Shown here: piece after piece, positions 1 through 8,466 of the stretch | Numbering within the stretch: position 1 is the first letter of the stretch | Layout: every line of letters begins with the position of its first letter | NCBI RefSeq assembly: GCF_900236475.1 | Contig: NZ_LT963352.1 | Coordinates: 496,001 to 560,000, forward strand | Origin: Streptomyces chartreusis NRRL 3882 | GTDB taxonomy: Bacteria; Actinomycetota; Actinomycetes; Streptomycetales; Streptomycetaceae | Direction: 5' to 3' | DNA: 64,000 bases | Notes under the pieces: generated by a model | Databases searched by the model: none | What the model was told of the DNA's origin: nothing | What the model saw: only the letters and a program-made list of their open reading frames with translations | Position numbers and translations under genes: made by a program

Positions 1-1
1 C

Positions 2-778
2 GACGACGGGCTGGTCCCGCACTTCGAGGCGCTGACGCCGGGTCAGGACGTGGAACTGCCGGACGCCGACGTGTGGCTGGGCTACTACGTCTCCCGCTCC
101 GGCGCCACGTCCGAGCGCGGCACCGCCATCGCCGAGGCCGCCCAGGCGGAGGGCATCCGGCCCACGAAGGCGCTGGAGGTCGCGGAGAACCCGACCGCTC
201 TGCGCGCCGCGATCCTCGCCGACCCGGCAACCGCCCGCGCGGCCCGCCAGGCCCTGCTGGACCGGGTCCGGGAGGACCCGGGCCTCCAGTCCGAGCTGGC
301 CCGTGACGTCGTGCGCACCGACGAGCTGAAGAAGGCCGTCGCCGACGAGAGCAGGGCGGCCGACCGGATCGGATACGTGCGCCAGATCGCCGAGTCGGGG
401 CAGATCAGAACGCCCGCGGGGCAGACCGTGGACGCGCCGGCCGACCTCCGCCAGGAGGCCGAGCGGCACCTGTCGCTCATCGACGAACTGGACGAGGGCG
501 AGGACGCCGGCGAGTGGGCCGCCGAGGCGTACGACACCATGAAGTCCCTGGTCGTCGAGACCGTCGAGACCGACCCGGGCCTGCGGGTGCGGGAGCGGCG
601 CACGAAGTTCTACAGCAGCCTCCAGAGGGCGACCAAGGTGTTCGAGGAGCTGACCTTCGACGACGCCGGGGAGTTCTACGAGGACGACATGGTCCAGCGT
701 CTGGAGGAGCTCCAGCGGGCCGTGGCCGTGTGCATCGAGTCCCTGCGCGGTGCCCGCGGGAATCACCCGGAGAGCTGA
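2..778 (+). CDS. C-terminal part of an unknown, largely helical protein (5' end outside window)
   Basis: The reading frame is open from the first full codon at position 2 to the stop at 776-778, so this is the 3' part of a gene that starts upstream; an internal GTG at 50 is not a convincing start. The visible 258 residues are charged and helix-rich, with Ala/Glu/Arg-rich segments (for example RQALLDRVREDPGLQSELA) and an acidic stretch near DELDEGEDAGEW. I see no membrane segment or catalytic motif. The layout recalls the Streptomyces DUF6192/RacO-like proteins with many short helices, but this is a weak resemblance from memory. Function unknown. Confidence 0.6.
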   Translation, partial: DDGLVPHFEALTPGQDVELPDADVWLGYYVSRSGATSERGTAIAEAAQAEGIRPTKALEVAENPTALRAAILADPATARAARQALLDRVREDPGLQSELARDVVRTDELKKAVADESRAADRIGYVRQIAESGQIRTPAGQTVDAPADLRQEAERHLSLIDELDEGEDAGEWAAEAYDTMKSLVVETVETDPGLRVRERRTKFYSSLQRATKVFEELTFDDAGEFYEDDMVQRLEELQRAVAVCIESLRGARGNHPES

Positions 779-802
779 GCATCTTGTGCGTGTGGGGGGT
801 AC
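779..802 (+). promoter_or_regulatory. Candidate SigB-type promoter for the SsgA-like gene
   Basis: GCAT (779-782), 14 bases, then GGGTAC (797-802). This fits the GNNT-N14-16-GGGTAY form known for the Streptomyces SigB family of stress sigma factors. It places transcription start near 809, about 36 nt before the GTG at 845. The same element occurs twice more in this window, at the sigma gene and its divergent HATPase neighbour. Inference from sequence only. Confidence 0.5.
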
Positions 803-844
803 TAGAGGGCTCTACGTCGGTTGGTTCCTCCCGGAGGCCCTTTC

Positions 845-1270
845 GTGAACTCCTTCGTGCACAAGACCCTGGTGGTGCAGCTCCAGGCGGGTGACACGGA
901 CCGTTTCTCCGTGCTCGCCCACCTGAGCTACGACGCCGCGGACCCGTTCGCCGTCACCGTCGTCTTCAGCCACGACGGCCGTGTCCTCGCCCGCTGGCAG
1001 CTGGACCGCGAGATGCTCGGTGAGGCGCTGCGGCGTCCGGTCGGAGTGGGGGACGTGCGGATGCGTCCCGAGTCGCACGGCATGTGGCAGGAGCTGCGCC
1101 TGGAGTTCCTCGGTGACGCCCGTCCGGACGGGGGCCGGCACCACGCGGTGGTGTTCGCCTGGGCCCCGGCGTTCGCGGCGTTCCTGCGGGAGACGCACGA
1201 GGTGGTCCCGCCGGGCCGCGAGGACGTCCGCGTCGACGACTTCCTGGCGGACGTCATCGCGGGGGGCTGA
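845..1270 (+). CDS. SsgA-like protein (SALP), sporulation/cell-division regulator
   Basis: A 141-residue protein of the SsgA family, the size usual for SALPs. These actinomycete-specific proteins help place and build septa and remodel peptidoglycan in sporulating hyphae. Family landmarks are the N-terminal beta-rich stretch with LSYDAADPFAVTVVF, then WQLDREML and the C-terminal FLRETHEVVPPG region. The GTG at 845 is chosen because GGAGG lies at 833-837, seven bases upstream; a longer frame from 821 has no such site. A SigB-type promoter candidate lies 43 nt upstream. Which SALP (SsgA-SsgG or a later paralogue) cannot be told from the sequence alone. Confidence 0.9.
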   Translation: MNSFVHKTLVVQLQAGDTDRFSVLAHLSYDAADPFAVTVVFSHDGRVLARWQLDREMLGEALRRPVGVGDVRMRPESHGMWQELRLEFLGDARPDGGRHHAVVFAWAPAFAAFLRETHEVVPPGREDVRVDDFLADVIAGG

Positions 1271-1310
1271 CCCGGGGACGAGCCGAGCAGCCGTACTCAT
1301 GCCGCGGCCG

Positions 1311-1808
1311 TCACTTCGACGTGTGGCGGTGCCGGGTCCACAGAGGCAGGGCGAACCAGCACAGCAGGTACCAGCCGACGACGCCGGCGACGAGGTAGGG
1401 CACGAAGCCGTCGTGCGTCGCCACGCGCAGGATCAGCAGCAGTGAGGCGGTTGTCGTGGCGAGCAGCAGCACGAGGCCGAGCAGCGTCAGCCGGGAGGCA
1501 AGCCGCACCGCCTGGGGCTTGACGCGCCGCCCGGAGACCAGGCGGTGCAGGGACACCGGCCCGATGAGCGCCCCGGTCGCGCACGCGCCGAGGACGACCG
1601 TCACGAGGTAGATCAGCTGGTCCGTGTCGGTCAGGTCGTCGTACTTGTCGGTGAACACCACGGTGAGCAGAAAGCCGAACAGGATCTGTACGCCCATCTG
1701 GGCCACCCGGACCTCCTGGATGAGCTCCTGCCACATCCGGTCCGCTCTCTCCTCCTCCGTCTCGTTGCGCCCCCGGCGCCTGGGCGCGCCGTCTGCCGTG
1801 TCCGCCAC
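1311..1808 (-). CDS. DUF6328 family four-helix membrane protein
   Basis: A 165-residue protein. After a charged N-terminus (RRRGRNETEEERADRMWQEL) it has about four hydrophobic segments (roughly residues 40-55, 65-85, 105-125, 135-155), each pair joined by a short polar loop. This matches the actinobacterial DUF6328 family, which has no assigned function. It is convergent with the SsgA-like gene, with a 40-bp gap. The plus-strand sequence around 1820-1846 contains an imperfect inverted repeat (GTGAGA/TCTCAC) in its 5' leader. Confidence 0.75.
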   Translation of the reverse strand: MADTADGAPRRRGRNETEEERADRMWQELIQEVRVAQMGVQILFGFLLTVVFTDKYDDLTDTDQLIYLVTVVLGACATGALIGPVSLHRLVSGRRVKPQAVRLASRLTLLGLVLLLATTTASLLLILRVATHDGFVPYLVAGVVGWYLLCWFALPLWTRHRHTSK

Positions 1809-1955
1809 TGTTCCTCCCCGGTGTGAGACGTGGTCCTTCTCTCACGCGGGTTCCCCGTAAGCGGCCGTCGTCCCGGCCCCGTACGGCGGTTTGAGCGATC
1901 AGCGGACGGTTACACGGACGGCGACTGACGCACAGCCCGAGGAGGTCGTGGACGC

Positions 1956-2303
1956 ATGTCCGGTACGCAGCTCACCGTCACGCTCAGCGGCGGGGGTGCC
2001 GACGACGCACGAGCGGTCGTCCGGGCCCTGGAAGGCACGTTCGGGGCACCGGACGAGCTGCCCGCCGACGAGAACGCGACGGTGCACATGGCGACCTTCG
2101 ACGGCGGCGCGGACGCGGGTCCCGCCGGGAGCACCGGGGCGGGCGCCGAGCGCCTTTCCGCCCCGGTGACCGTCACGGTGCAGGGCGCCCCGGAGGCGGT
2201 GCGGCGGGCGAGCGACACGCTCACCCGGGCCTTCACGACCCGCGACGACGGTGCCGCCTCCGGCGACCAGGAGCAGGAGAGGCAGCTGCTCCTGGTGCCG
2301 TGA
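1956..2303 (+). CDS. Hypothetical small protein
   Basis: A 115-residue protein starting at ATG 1956, with GAGGAG about 15 bases upstream. It appears to hold two related alternating segments: residues 4-50 (LTVTLSGGG...ARAVVRALEGTF) and 70-100 (VTVTVQGAP...VRRASDTLTRAF). That suggests a pseudo-duplicated alpha/beta fold. No signal peptide, membrane helix or known motif is visible. It is convergent with the aldo/keto reductase gene, 18 bp away. Function unknown. Confidence 0.6.
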   Translation: MSGTQLTVTLSGGGADDARAVVRALEGTFGAPDELPADENATVHMATFDGGADAGPAGSTGAGAERLSAPVTVTVQGAPEAVRRASDTLTRAFTTRDDGAASGDQEQERQLLLVP

Positions 2304-2321
2304 CGGGTCGGGGGACCTCTC

Positions 2322-3305
2322 CTACCAGCGGGATTCCACCTGGTCCTTGATCCGCCGGTCGTAGAGGTCGCGGATGGCCGACAGCGTCCGGCCGGACAGC
2401 TCCGGCAGGCGGGCGGCGGCCGCGTTGGCACGGGCCTGCTCGGGTGAGCGGGCGCCGGGGATCACGGTCGTGACACCGGGCTGGTCGATGATCCAGCGCA
2501 GGGCCAGCTGGGCCGGGGTGTACCCCTCGGGGGCGAGCGCGGAGAACTCGGCGGCCGCCTCGACGCCGGTGACGTAGTCGACGCCGGAGAAGGTCTCGCC
2601 CACGTCGAAGGACTCCCCGTGCCGGTTGTAGGTGCGGTGGTCGTTCTCGGGGAAGACGGTGTCCCGTGTGTACTTGCCCGACAGCAGGCCGGAGGCCAGC
2701 GGCACGCGGGCGATGATGCCGACACCCGCCTCGCGGGCGGCCGGGAGCACCTCGCGCAGGGGCTTCATGCGGAACGGGTTGAGGATGATCTGCACGCTGG
2801 CCACGTTCGGCCGGGCGATCGCGGTCAGTGCCTCCGCGCAGGTCTCGACGCTGACGCCGTACGCGGCGACGCGCTCCTCCTCGACCAAGGTGTCCAGGGC
2901 GTCGAACACCTCGTCCGTGGAGTAGACGGGCGTCGGCGGGCAGTGCAGCTGCACCAGGTCGATACGGTCGACGCCGAGGTTGCGCCGGGAGCGGTCGTTC
3001 CAGGCGCGGAAGTTGTCGAGCACGTAGTTCTCGGGGATCTGGTCGACCCGGCGGCCCATCTTGGTGGCGACCAGGACGTGCAGGTCCGGCCTGCCGCTGA
3101 GGAACGCGGCGATGGTCTGCTCGCTGCGGCCGTCGCCGTACACGTCGGCGGTGTCGAAGAAGGTCACCCCGGCCTCGGCCGCCGCCTCCAGTACCGCGAG
3201 GGCTTCCTTGTCGTCGACGTCTCCCCAGTCGGCACCCAGCTGCCACGTACCGAGACCGACGACGGAAGCGTGCTGGCCCGACCTGTCGAATGTGCGCTCG
3301 TCCAT
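2322..3305 (-). CDS. Aldo/keto reductase
   Basis: A 327-residue NADPH-dependent oxidoreductase with a TIM-barrel fold. Visible family motifs are the N-terminal GLGTWQLG, FFDTADVYGDGRSE (catalytic Asp and Tyr), VATKMGRR (catalytic Lys), LVQLHCPP (catalytic His) and the C-terminal GARSPEQARAN nucleotide-binding segment. Start is ATG 3305; the frame runs on upstream without stop but has no better start. It is divergent from the FAD oxidoreductase at 3445, and the 139-bp gap contains a perfect palindrome (3374-3393), so both may answer to one regulator. Substrate unknown. Confidence 0.9.
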   Translation of the reverse strand: MDERTFDRSGQHASVVGLGTWQLGADWGDVDDKEALAVLEAAAEAGVTFFDTADVYGDGRSEQTIAAFLSGRPDLHVLVATKMGRRVDQIPENYVLDNFRAWNDRSRRNLGVDRIDLVQLHCPPTPVYSTDEVFDALDTLVEEERVAAYGVSVETCAEALTAIARPNVASVQIILNPFRMKPLREVLPAAREAGVGIIARVPLASGLLSGKYTRDTVFPENDHRTYNRHGESFDVGETFSGVDYVTGVEAAAEFSALAPEGYTPAQLALRWIIDQPGVTTVIPGARSPEQARANAAAARLPELSGRTLSAIRDLYDRRIKDQVESRW

Positions 3306-3373
3306 GGGCGTCAGTCTGTCATCCCTCACGGCCACGCGCGGAACATCTCGCTCCGGGCCGCCGACCCCGCCCC

Positions 3374-3393
3374 ATTCACTCACACGAGTGAAT
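3374..3393. promoter_or_regulatory. Perfect 8+4+8 palindrome in a divergent promoter region
   Basis: ATTCACTC-ACAC-GAGTGAAT, with both arms exact. It lies 69 bp upstream of the aldo/keto reductase start and 52 bp upstream of the flavoprotein start. Size and symmetry fit a dimeric repressor site of the TetR/GntR kind. No regulator gene is adjacent, so the protein that binds it is unknown. Confidence 0.6.
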
Positions 3394-3444
3394 AGAGTCG
3401 TCAGGGATACGTCACGTGTCAACGCGCCCCTAGCGTGGCTTCCC

Positions 3445-5187
3445 GTGACAACTGGTTCAGCGAGCAACTTCCCGTCGGACGAGGCGCGTTGGTCGCGCCG
3501 GGGCTTCCTCCTCACCGCGGCCGCGCTGGCCGCCGTGCCGGGACTGCCGGCGGATCCGGCCGCCGCTGCGGCGGAGTTGCCGGACTTCCCTGCGGACGTC
3601 GCGCTGTACCGCTCGGCGTACCGGAACTGGGTCGGCGAGATCACCGCCGACGGGATGTGGGCCTGCGCGCCGGGACGCCCCGACCAGGTGGCCGACGTCG
3701 TCAACTGGGCCTGGCGGCACGGGTGGCGGGTGCGTGCCCGGGGCGCCTCGCACGGCTGGTCACCCTTGACGGTGACGGAGGGGACGCCGCCGGGCGCACC
3801 CGTCCTCCTCGTCGACACCGCGCCCCACCTCACCGGCCTCGCCCTGGACTCGCCGACCGCCGTGCGGGCCGGCACCGGCGTGACCTTGGAGGCCCTGCTC
3901 ACCTTCCTGGAGGAGAACGGCCTCGGGGTCACGGCGACTCCCGCCCCCGGTGTCCTCACCCTGGGCGGCGCCCTGGCGATCGACGCGCACGGCACCGCCG
4001 TGCCCGCACGGGGCGAGCGACGCCCGCCGGGGCACACGTACGGCTCGCTGAGCAACCTGATCCTGTCCCTGACGGCCGTGGTGTGGGACTCCCGGGCCGG
4101 CGCGTACGCGCTGCGCACGTTCCACCGGGACGAGGCGGACTGTGCCGCGCTGCTGACCCATCTCGGGCGGTCCCTGGTGACCGAGGTGGTCCTGCGGGTG
4201 GGTGCCGACACCGGCCTGCGGTGCGTGAGCCGTACGGACATCCCGGCCGGCGAGCTGTTCGCCGCGCCCGGCACCGGGGACGGGCGCCGCACGTTCGCGA
4301 GCTTCCTGGAGGAGGCCGGGCGGGTCGAGGCGATCTGGTTCGCCTTCACCGAGCACCCGTGGCTGAAGGTGTGGAGCGTCTCCCCCACCCGGCCGCTGAC
4401 CTCGCGGCACGTGAGGCGGCCGTACAACTACCCGTTCTCCGACAACGTCCCGGCCCCGGTGGCGGAACTGGTGGGCCGGATGACGTCGGAGGCGGCCTGG
4501 TATCTGGCGCCGGTGCTCGGCACCGCGCAGTACGACGCGGCCGCGCTCGGGCTGGTGGCGACGCTGTCCGGCGACATCTGGGGGCCGTCCAAGAACACAC
4601 TGCTGTATCTGAAGCCGACCACGCTGCGGGTCCACGCGAACGGCTATGCCGTGCTCACGTCCAGGGACCGGGTGCAGCGGGTCGTGGCCGAGTTCGCCGC
4701 GTTCTACCGGGAGCGGCTGACGGCGTACGCGGCCCGGGGCAGCTTCCCCGTCAACGGGTCGGTGGAGATCAGGGTGACCGGACTGGACGACCCCCGCGAC
4801 TCCGGTGTGGCCGGGGCCCGTCCGCCGCTGCTGTCCGCGCTCCGGCCACGCGCGGACCACCCCGAGTGGGACACGGCGGTGTGGCTGGACATCCTGACGC
4901 TGCCGGGCACGCCGGGCGCGGAGGCGTTCCTGCGCGAGATCGAGCGGTTCCTGCTGCGCGCGTACGACGGCGGGTCCGCCCTGACCCGGGTGGAGTGGTC
5001 AAAGGGGTGGGCGTACACGGACGACGGGGTGTGGAGCGACCAGGAGGTACTGGGCACGGTGGTGCCGGCCGCGGTCGGCACGGCCGAGTGGGCCGAGGCG
5101 GACGCGGCACTGGACCGGCTGGACCCGCACCACGTCTACGGCAACACCTTCCTGGACCGGCTGTTCGGGCAGGACGCCAAGGCGTGA
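3445..5187 (+). CDS. Secreted FAD-binding oxidoreductase, cholesterol-oxidase (BsCO) type
   Basis: A 580-residue protein of the VAO/PCMH flavoprotein superfamily. It has a Tat signal (WSRRGFLLTAAALAA, about residues 17-31), then the FAD-binding half (about 60-260) with RARGASHGWSPL, whose His sits where type-II cholesterol oxidases link FAD covalently, and GTGVTLEALL and TPAPGVLTLGGALAIDAHG. The second half matches the cholesterol oxidase substrate-binding domain. It probably oxidises a hydrophobic alcohol outside the cell using oxygen. GTG 3445 is chosen because it places the Tat motif near the N-terminus; there is no clear ribosome site, so it may be leaderless. Substrate specificity is inferred only. 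Confidence 0.8.
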   Translation: MTTGSASNFPSDEARWSRRGFLLTAAALAAVPGLPADPAAAAAELPDFPADVALYRSAYRNWVGEITADGMWACAPGRPDQVADVVNWAWRHGWRVRARGASHGWSPLTVTEGTPPGAPVLLVDTAPHLTGLALDSPTAVRAGTGVTLEALLTFLEENGLGVTATPAPGVLTLGGALAIDAHGTAVPARGERRPPGHTYGSLSNLILSLTAVVWDSRAGAYALRTFHRDEADCAALLTHLGRSLVTEVVLRVGADTGLRCVSRTDIPAGELFAAPGTGDGRRTFASFLEEAGRVEAIWFAFTEHPWLKVWSVSPTRPLTSRHVRRPYNYPFSDNVPAPVAELVGRMTSEAAWYLAPVLGTAQYDAAALGLVATLSGDIWGPSKNTLLYLKPTTLRVHANGYAVLTSRDRVQRVVAEFAAFYRERLTAYAARGSFPVNGSVEIRVTGLDDPRDSGVAGARPPLLSALRPRADHPEWDTAVWLDILTLPGTPGAEAFLREIERFLLRAYDGGSALTRVEWSKGWAYTDDGVWSDQEVLGTVVPAAVGTAEWAEADAALDRLDPHHVYGNTFLDRLFGQDAKA

Positions 5188-5234
5188 GCCACGCCTGAGG
5201 TTCGCCGGCCGCGGAGACGGCGGGCCAACCGCCG
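5180..5234 (+). terminator. Two short hairpins after the flavoprotein gene
   Basis: AGGCGT-gagcc-ACGCCT at 5180-5196 spans the stop codon. CGGCGG-gccaa-CCGCCG follows at 5218-5234. Both are six-pair GC stems without a U tract, the usual look of Streptomyces terminators. Modest strength. Confidence 0.4.
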
Positions 5235-5535
5235 ACACACCCGGCCCTCACGCATCGGCCGGACCGCCGAATCGCGTCAGTTTCGCGGCGTGACGCGCAC
5301 CACGGGCAGCGGACGGCACGGGGAGAAACATCCGCCACAGCACGTCTCGCGGGCGGAACTTTCCCTTCCGCAGTGGCCCGGGCACCTCTCACGGCAAGAT
5401 CACCTTCGTTCAACCTTGCATGACATAAGGGGAATTGCCCGAATCGCAGCCAACCCGCTCGCGGGGATTTCTCCCGGTACGGGACGGGCCGATAGGCATG
5501 CGGGGTCATCACCCGAACGAACTCAGGAGGTCCGG
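5235..5535 (+). promoter_or_regulatory. Gene-free leader region of the melC operon
   Basis: No ORF here has the features of a gene. The part from about 5400 to 5450 is AT-rich for this genome and holds TTGCAT (5414-5419) followed 17 bases later by CCGAAT. This is a possible but weak promoter about 95 nt before melC1. The ribosome site AGGAGG is at 5525-5530, five bases before the ATG. I see no operator palindrome. Confidence 0.35.
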
Positions 5536-5901
5536 ATGCCGGAACTCAGCCGTCGCCGTGCGCTCACCGCCGCGGCCGTCGTCGCCACGACCGCGGGGAC
5601 GGGGACATGGTCGGCAAGCGCCCCGGCCACGGCCGCCGGGCACCACGACTCCCCCGAGACCTTCGACGAGGTCTACAAGGGCCGCCGGATACAGGGCCGG
5701 CCCGCCGCCGGTCACCACCACCACGGTGCTGGATACGCGGTGTTCGTCGACGGTGTGGAACTGCACGTGATGCGCAACGCCGACGGCACCTGGATCAGCG
5801 TCGTCAGCCACTACGACCCGGTGGCCACCCCGCGCGCCGCCGCCCGCGCCGCCGTGGACGAGCTCCAGGGCGCGCCACTGCTGCCCTTCCCCGCCAACTG
5901 A
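5536..5901 (+). CDS. melC1: Tyrosinase cofactor/copper chaperone MelC1
   Basis: A 121-residue protein with a Tat-type signal ([18 protein letters not shown]). The mature part carries the MelC1 family hallmarks [15 protein letters not shown], a His cluster (GHHHHG, about residues 55-60) and [25 protein letters not shown]. MelC1 binds apo-tyrosinase, delivers the two copper ions and carries it out through the Tat pathway. It sits 31 bp upstream of melC2 in the usual melC1-melC2 order. The gene is intact although its only known partner next door is interrupted. Confidence 0.95.
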   Translation: MPELSRRRALTAAAVVATTAGTGTWSASAPATAAGHHDSPETFDEVYKGRRIQGRPAAGHHHHGAGYAVFVDGVELHVMRNADGTWISVVSHYDPVATPRAAARAAVDELQGAPLLPFPAN

Positions 5902-5932
5902 TCCGCCCCGGAAAGCACTGGAGCACCCGCAC

Positions 5933-6754
5933 ATGACCGTCCGCAAGAACCAGTCCGCCCTGACCCCCGACGAGAAGCGGCGTTTCGTCGCCGCCCTCCT
6001 GGAATTGAAGCGCAGCGGCCGCTACGACGAATTCGTCACGACGCACAACGCGTTCATCGTCTCCGACACCGACGACGGCGAGCGGACGGGACACCGCTCA
6101 CCGTCCTTCCTGCCCTGGCACCGAAGATTCCTGCTGGAGTTCGAGCGGGCGTTGCAGTCGGTGGACCCGTCGGTGGCCCTGCCGTACTGGGACTGGAGCG
6201 TCGACCGTTCGCCGCGCGCCTCGCTGTAGGCGCCGGACTTCCTCGGCGGCACCGGGCGCGAGCGGGACGGCCGGGTGACGGACGGTCCGTTCTCCGCGTC
6301 CGCCGGGAACTGGCCGATCAACGTGCGGGTCGACGGCCGTACGTTCCTGCGGCGCTCCCTCGGCGCCGGGGGACGCGGACTGCCGACGCCGTCCGAGGTC
6401 GAGTCGGTGCTGTCGATGCCCACGTACGACATGGCGCCCTGGAACAGCGCCTCGGACGGTTTCCGCAACCACCTCGAAGGGTGGCGGGGCGTCAATCTGC
6501 ACAACCGCGTCCACGTCTGGGTCGGCGGGCAGATGGCCACCGGGGTCTCCCCCAACGACCCGGTGTTCTGGCTGCACCACGCGTTCATCGACAAGCTGTG
6601 GGCCGAGTGGCAGCGGCGGCACCCCGACTCCGGCTATCTGCCGGCCTCGGGCACGCCGAACGTGATCGACCTGCGCGAGACGATGCGGCCGTGGCACGAC
6701 ACGAGCCCGGCGGACCTGCTGGACCACACGGCGCACTACACGTTCGACGCCTGA
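5933..6754 (+). pseudogene. melC2: Tyrosinase MelC2 interrupted by an in-frame amber codon
   Basis: Read through a single TAG at 6227-6229, this is a full 273-codon tyrosinase. CuA ligands His38, His54 and His63 lie before the stop; CuB ligands His190, His194 and His216 lie after it. All six keep the numbering known for Streptomyces tyrosinase, so nothing has been inserted or deleted. The stop falls at codon 99 right after SPRASL, where homologues have Trp (TGG), so one G-to-A change explains it. The encoded 98-residue product would lack the CuB site and be inactive. Either a recent null mutation or a sequence error; without melC2 this locus would make no melanin. Confidence 0.9.
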
Positions 6755-6790
6755 CCCTGCGGCCTGGACCGTCCGGCCGCCACCGTCCGG

Positions 6791-7492
6791 TCAGACGGTC
6801 TCGGCCGCGCGGCACTCCGGGTGGCCCCAGCCGCTGTCGTTCTTGGCGATGGACTCACCGGCCGCGTAGGAGCGGCCGCACTGGCAGCGGCCGGGGAACT
6901 TGGCCTTGATGGTGCGCGAGGACCCCTTCGACGGCGAGGCCTTCGCGGTGCGGGCCGAGCCGCCGCGCGACCGGGAGCGCGGGGCCTTGGCCGGCGCGTC
7001 CGGCGCGGGCGGCGGCTCGGGGGAGCCCAGGCCGCTGCCCGCGGGCTCCTGGACGGTGGCGGCCTGGCTGGCGGCGCGGTCGGCGAAGTCGTTGAGCCGG
7101 TCGCCGTCGACCTGGTGGGCGGGCACGTAGCGGAACTCGACCGAGCGGCCGTCCAGAAGCTCGTCGATGCGCACGACGAGGTCCTGGTTGGCGATCGGCT
7201 TCCCGCCGGACGTCTTCCAGCCGTTGCGCTTCCAGCCGGGCAGCCAGGTGGTGACGGCCTTCATCGCGTACTGCGAGTCCATCCGGATCTCGAGCGGCAC
7301 ACCAGGGTCGGTCGCGGCCAGCAGGCGCTCCAGCGCGGTGAGTTCCGCGACGTTGTTGGTGGCCCTGCCGAGCGGACCCGCCTCCCAGCGCACCGGGCTC
7401 TCGGAAGCGTCGGCGACGACCCAGGCCCAGCCCGCGGGCCCGGGATTTCCTTTCGAAGCCCCGTCACACGCGGCCACAACACGTTCACGCAT
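6791..7492 (-). CDS. Ribonuclease HI with a C-terminal zinc-finger-like tail
   Basis: A 233-residue protein. The N-terminal RNase HI domain (about 1-145) has the full active site: Asp10 (ACDGASKGNPGP), Glu50 (NNVAELTALE), Asp72 (MDSQYA), His126 (VPAHQ) and Asp135 (LNDFAD). These are almost the positions found in E. coli RNase HI. It cleaves RNA in RNA-DNA hybrids. After a basic Pro/Ala/Ser linker (about 160-200) comes a conserved-looking tail with C-x-C ... H-x-x-C (RCQCGRSY, GWGHPEC), a possible zinc site. Start is ATG 7492 (MRERV); ATG 7504 is an alternative. It stands alone, convergent with melC2. Confidence 0.85.
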   Translation of the reverse strand: MRERVVAACDGASKGNPGPAGWAWVVADASESPVRWEAGPLGRATNNVAELTALERLLAATDPGVPLEIRMDSQYAMKAVTTWLPGWKRNGWKTSGGKPIANQDLVVRIDELLDGRSVEFRYVPAHQVDGDRLNDFADRAASQAATVQEPAGSGLGSPEPPPAPDAPAKAPRSRSRGGSARTAKASPSKGSSRTIKAKFPGRCQCGRSYAAGESIAKNDSGWGHPECRAAETV

Positions 7493-7537
7493 GGCCCCGA
7501 TCATGCCATGGCCGCGTGGGCCGTCCGGCCGGAGGTC

Positions 7538-8335
7538 TCAGCTCACGTCGGTCATCTTCGGCATCTCACCCTCGGTCCTGGTGATGTCGATGACCGAGAA
7601 ATTGGCGCCCTGCGGGTCGCTGAGGGCCGCGAACCGGCCGAACGGGGTGTCCATGGGCCCGAACCGCAGGACGCCGCCGAGCTTGGTGGCCTTGGCGACG
7701 GCGTCGTCGCAGTCCTCGACGGCGAAGTAGACGTTGATGTACGGCGGCACCTCGGGCGGGAAGTCGTCCGTCATCTTCATCCGCCCCAGCACGCTGCGGT
7801 CGCCGAGGTCGTAGATCCGGAAGTCCATCGCCTCGTCCCCCATCTCCTTCTGCTTGTAGGAGAAGACGGCGGGGAAGAACGCGTCGGACTTGGCGGGCTC
7901 GCGGGTGAAGACCTCCGCCCAGGTGTAGGCACCCGGTTCGGCCGTCGTGTCGAAGCCCTCGTGGGTGCCCGCCTGCCAGACGCCGAAGACGACACCGCCG
8001 GGGTCGCGGGCCAGGCACATCGTGCCGAAGTCACCGACCTGCATCGGCTCCATCAGCACCTCGCCGCCGTTGTCACGGATCCGGGCGGCCGTGGCGGCGG
8101 CGTCCCGGGCCGCGAAGTACAGGCACCACTGCGACTGGCCCTCCTGGCCGGGCATGGGCGGGACGACGGCGGCGACCGCCTTGCCGTTCGAGTAAGCCTC
8201 GGTGTAGTTGCCGAACTCCGTCGACGCCTCGGCGAAGGTCCAGCCGAGGACGTCTCCGTAGAAGCTCTTGGCCCCTTCGAGGTCGCTGAACATCGCGTCG
8301 GCCCAGCACGGGGTACCTTCAGGTTGCACGGCCAT
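7538..8335 (-). CDS. VOC-family protein with two glyoxalase-like domains
   Basis: A 265-residue protein made of two vicinal-oxygen-chelate units. The first (about 5-125) has PCWADAMFSDLEGAKSFYGDVLGW and GTMCLARDPGGVVFGVWQ. The second (about 140-260) has AYTWAEVFTREPAKSDAFFPAVF and RFAALSDPQGANFSVID. Many Streptomyces have such cytosolic paralogues of unknown substrate. ATG 8335 is preferred over the upstream start at 8386 because homologous VOC proteins begin just before PCWADAM. It is transcribed away from the alcohol dehydrogenase. Confidence 0.8.
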   Translation of the reverse strand: MAVQPEGTPCWADAMFSDLEGAKSFYGDVLGWTFAEASTEFGNYTEAYSNGKAVAAVVPPMPGQEGQSQWCLYFAARDAAATAARIRDNGGEVLMEPMQVGDFGTMCLARDPGGVVFGVWQAGTHEGFDTTAEPGAYTWAEVFTREPAKSDAFFPAVFSYKQKEMGDEAMDFRIYDLGDRSVLGRMKMTDDFPPEVPPYINVYFAVEDCDDAVAKATKLGGVLRFGPMDTPFGRFAALSDPQGANFSVIDITRTEGEMPKMTDVS

Positions 8336-8466
8336 GACCACGGCCCTTCCGAATGAGCGGATAGTCCGTTTCCTCACGCTAGTCACCCGCGGACCGACCC
8401 GCGCGCCGAACGGGCGGTTCCGGCGCAGACTGGGCAGGGGCCTTCGTGAGGACCGGGAGCGGCGGG

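Noticed and set aside
6227..6229. Programmed read-through of the melC2 amber codon
   Set aside because: No suppressor tRNA or stem-loop context is visible and homologues have Trp here; mutation or error is more likely.
8446..8466. GTG 8446 as start of the alcohol dehydrogenase
   Set aside because: ATG 8467 has a better ribosome site and homologues begin close to MRAWS; the extra residues look spurious.
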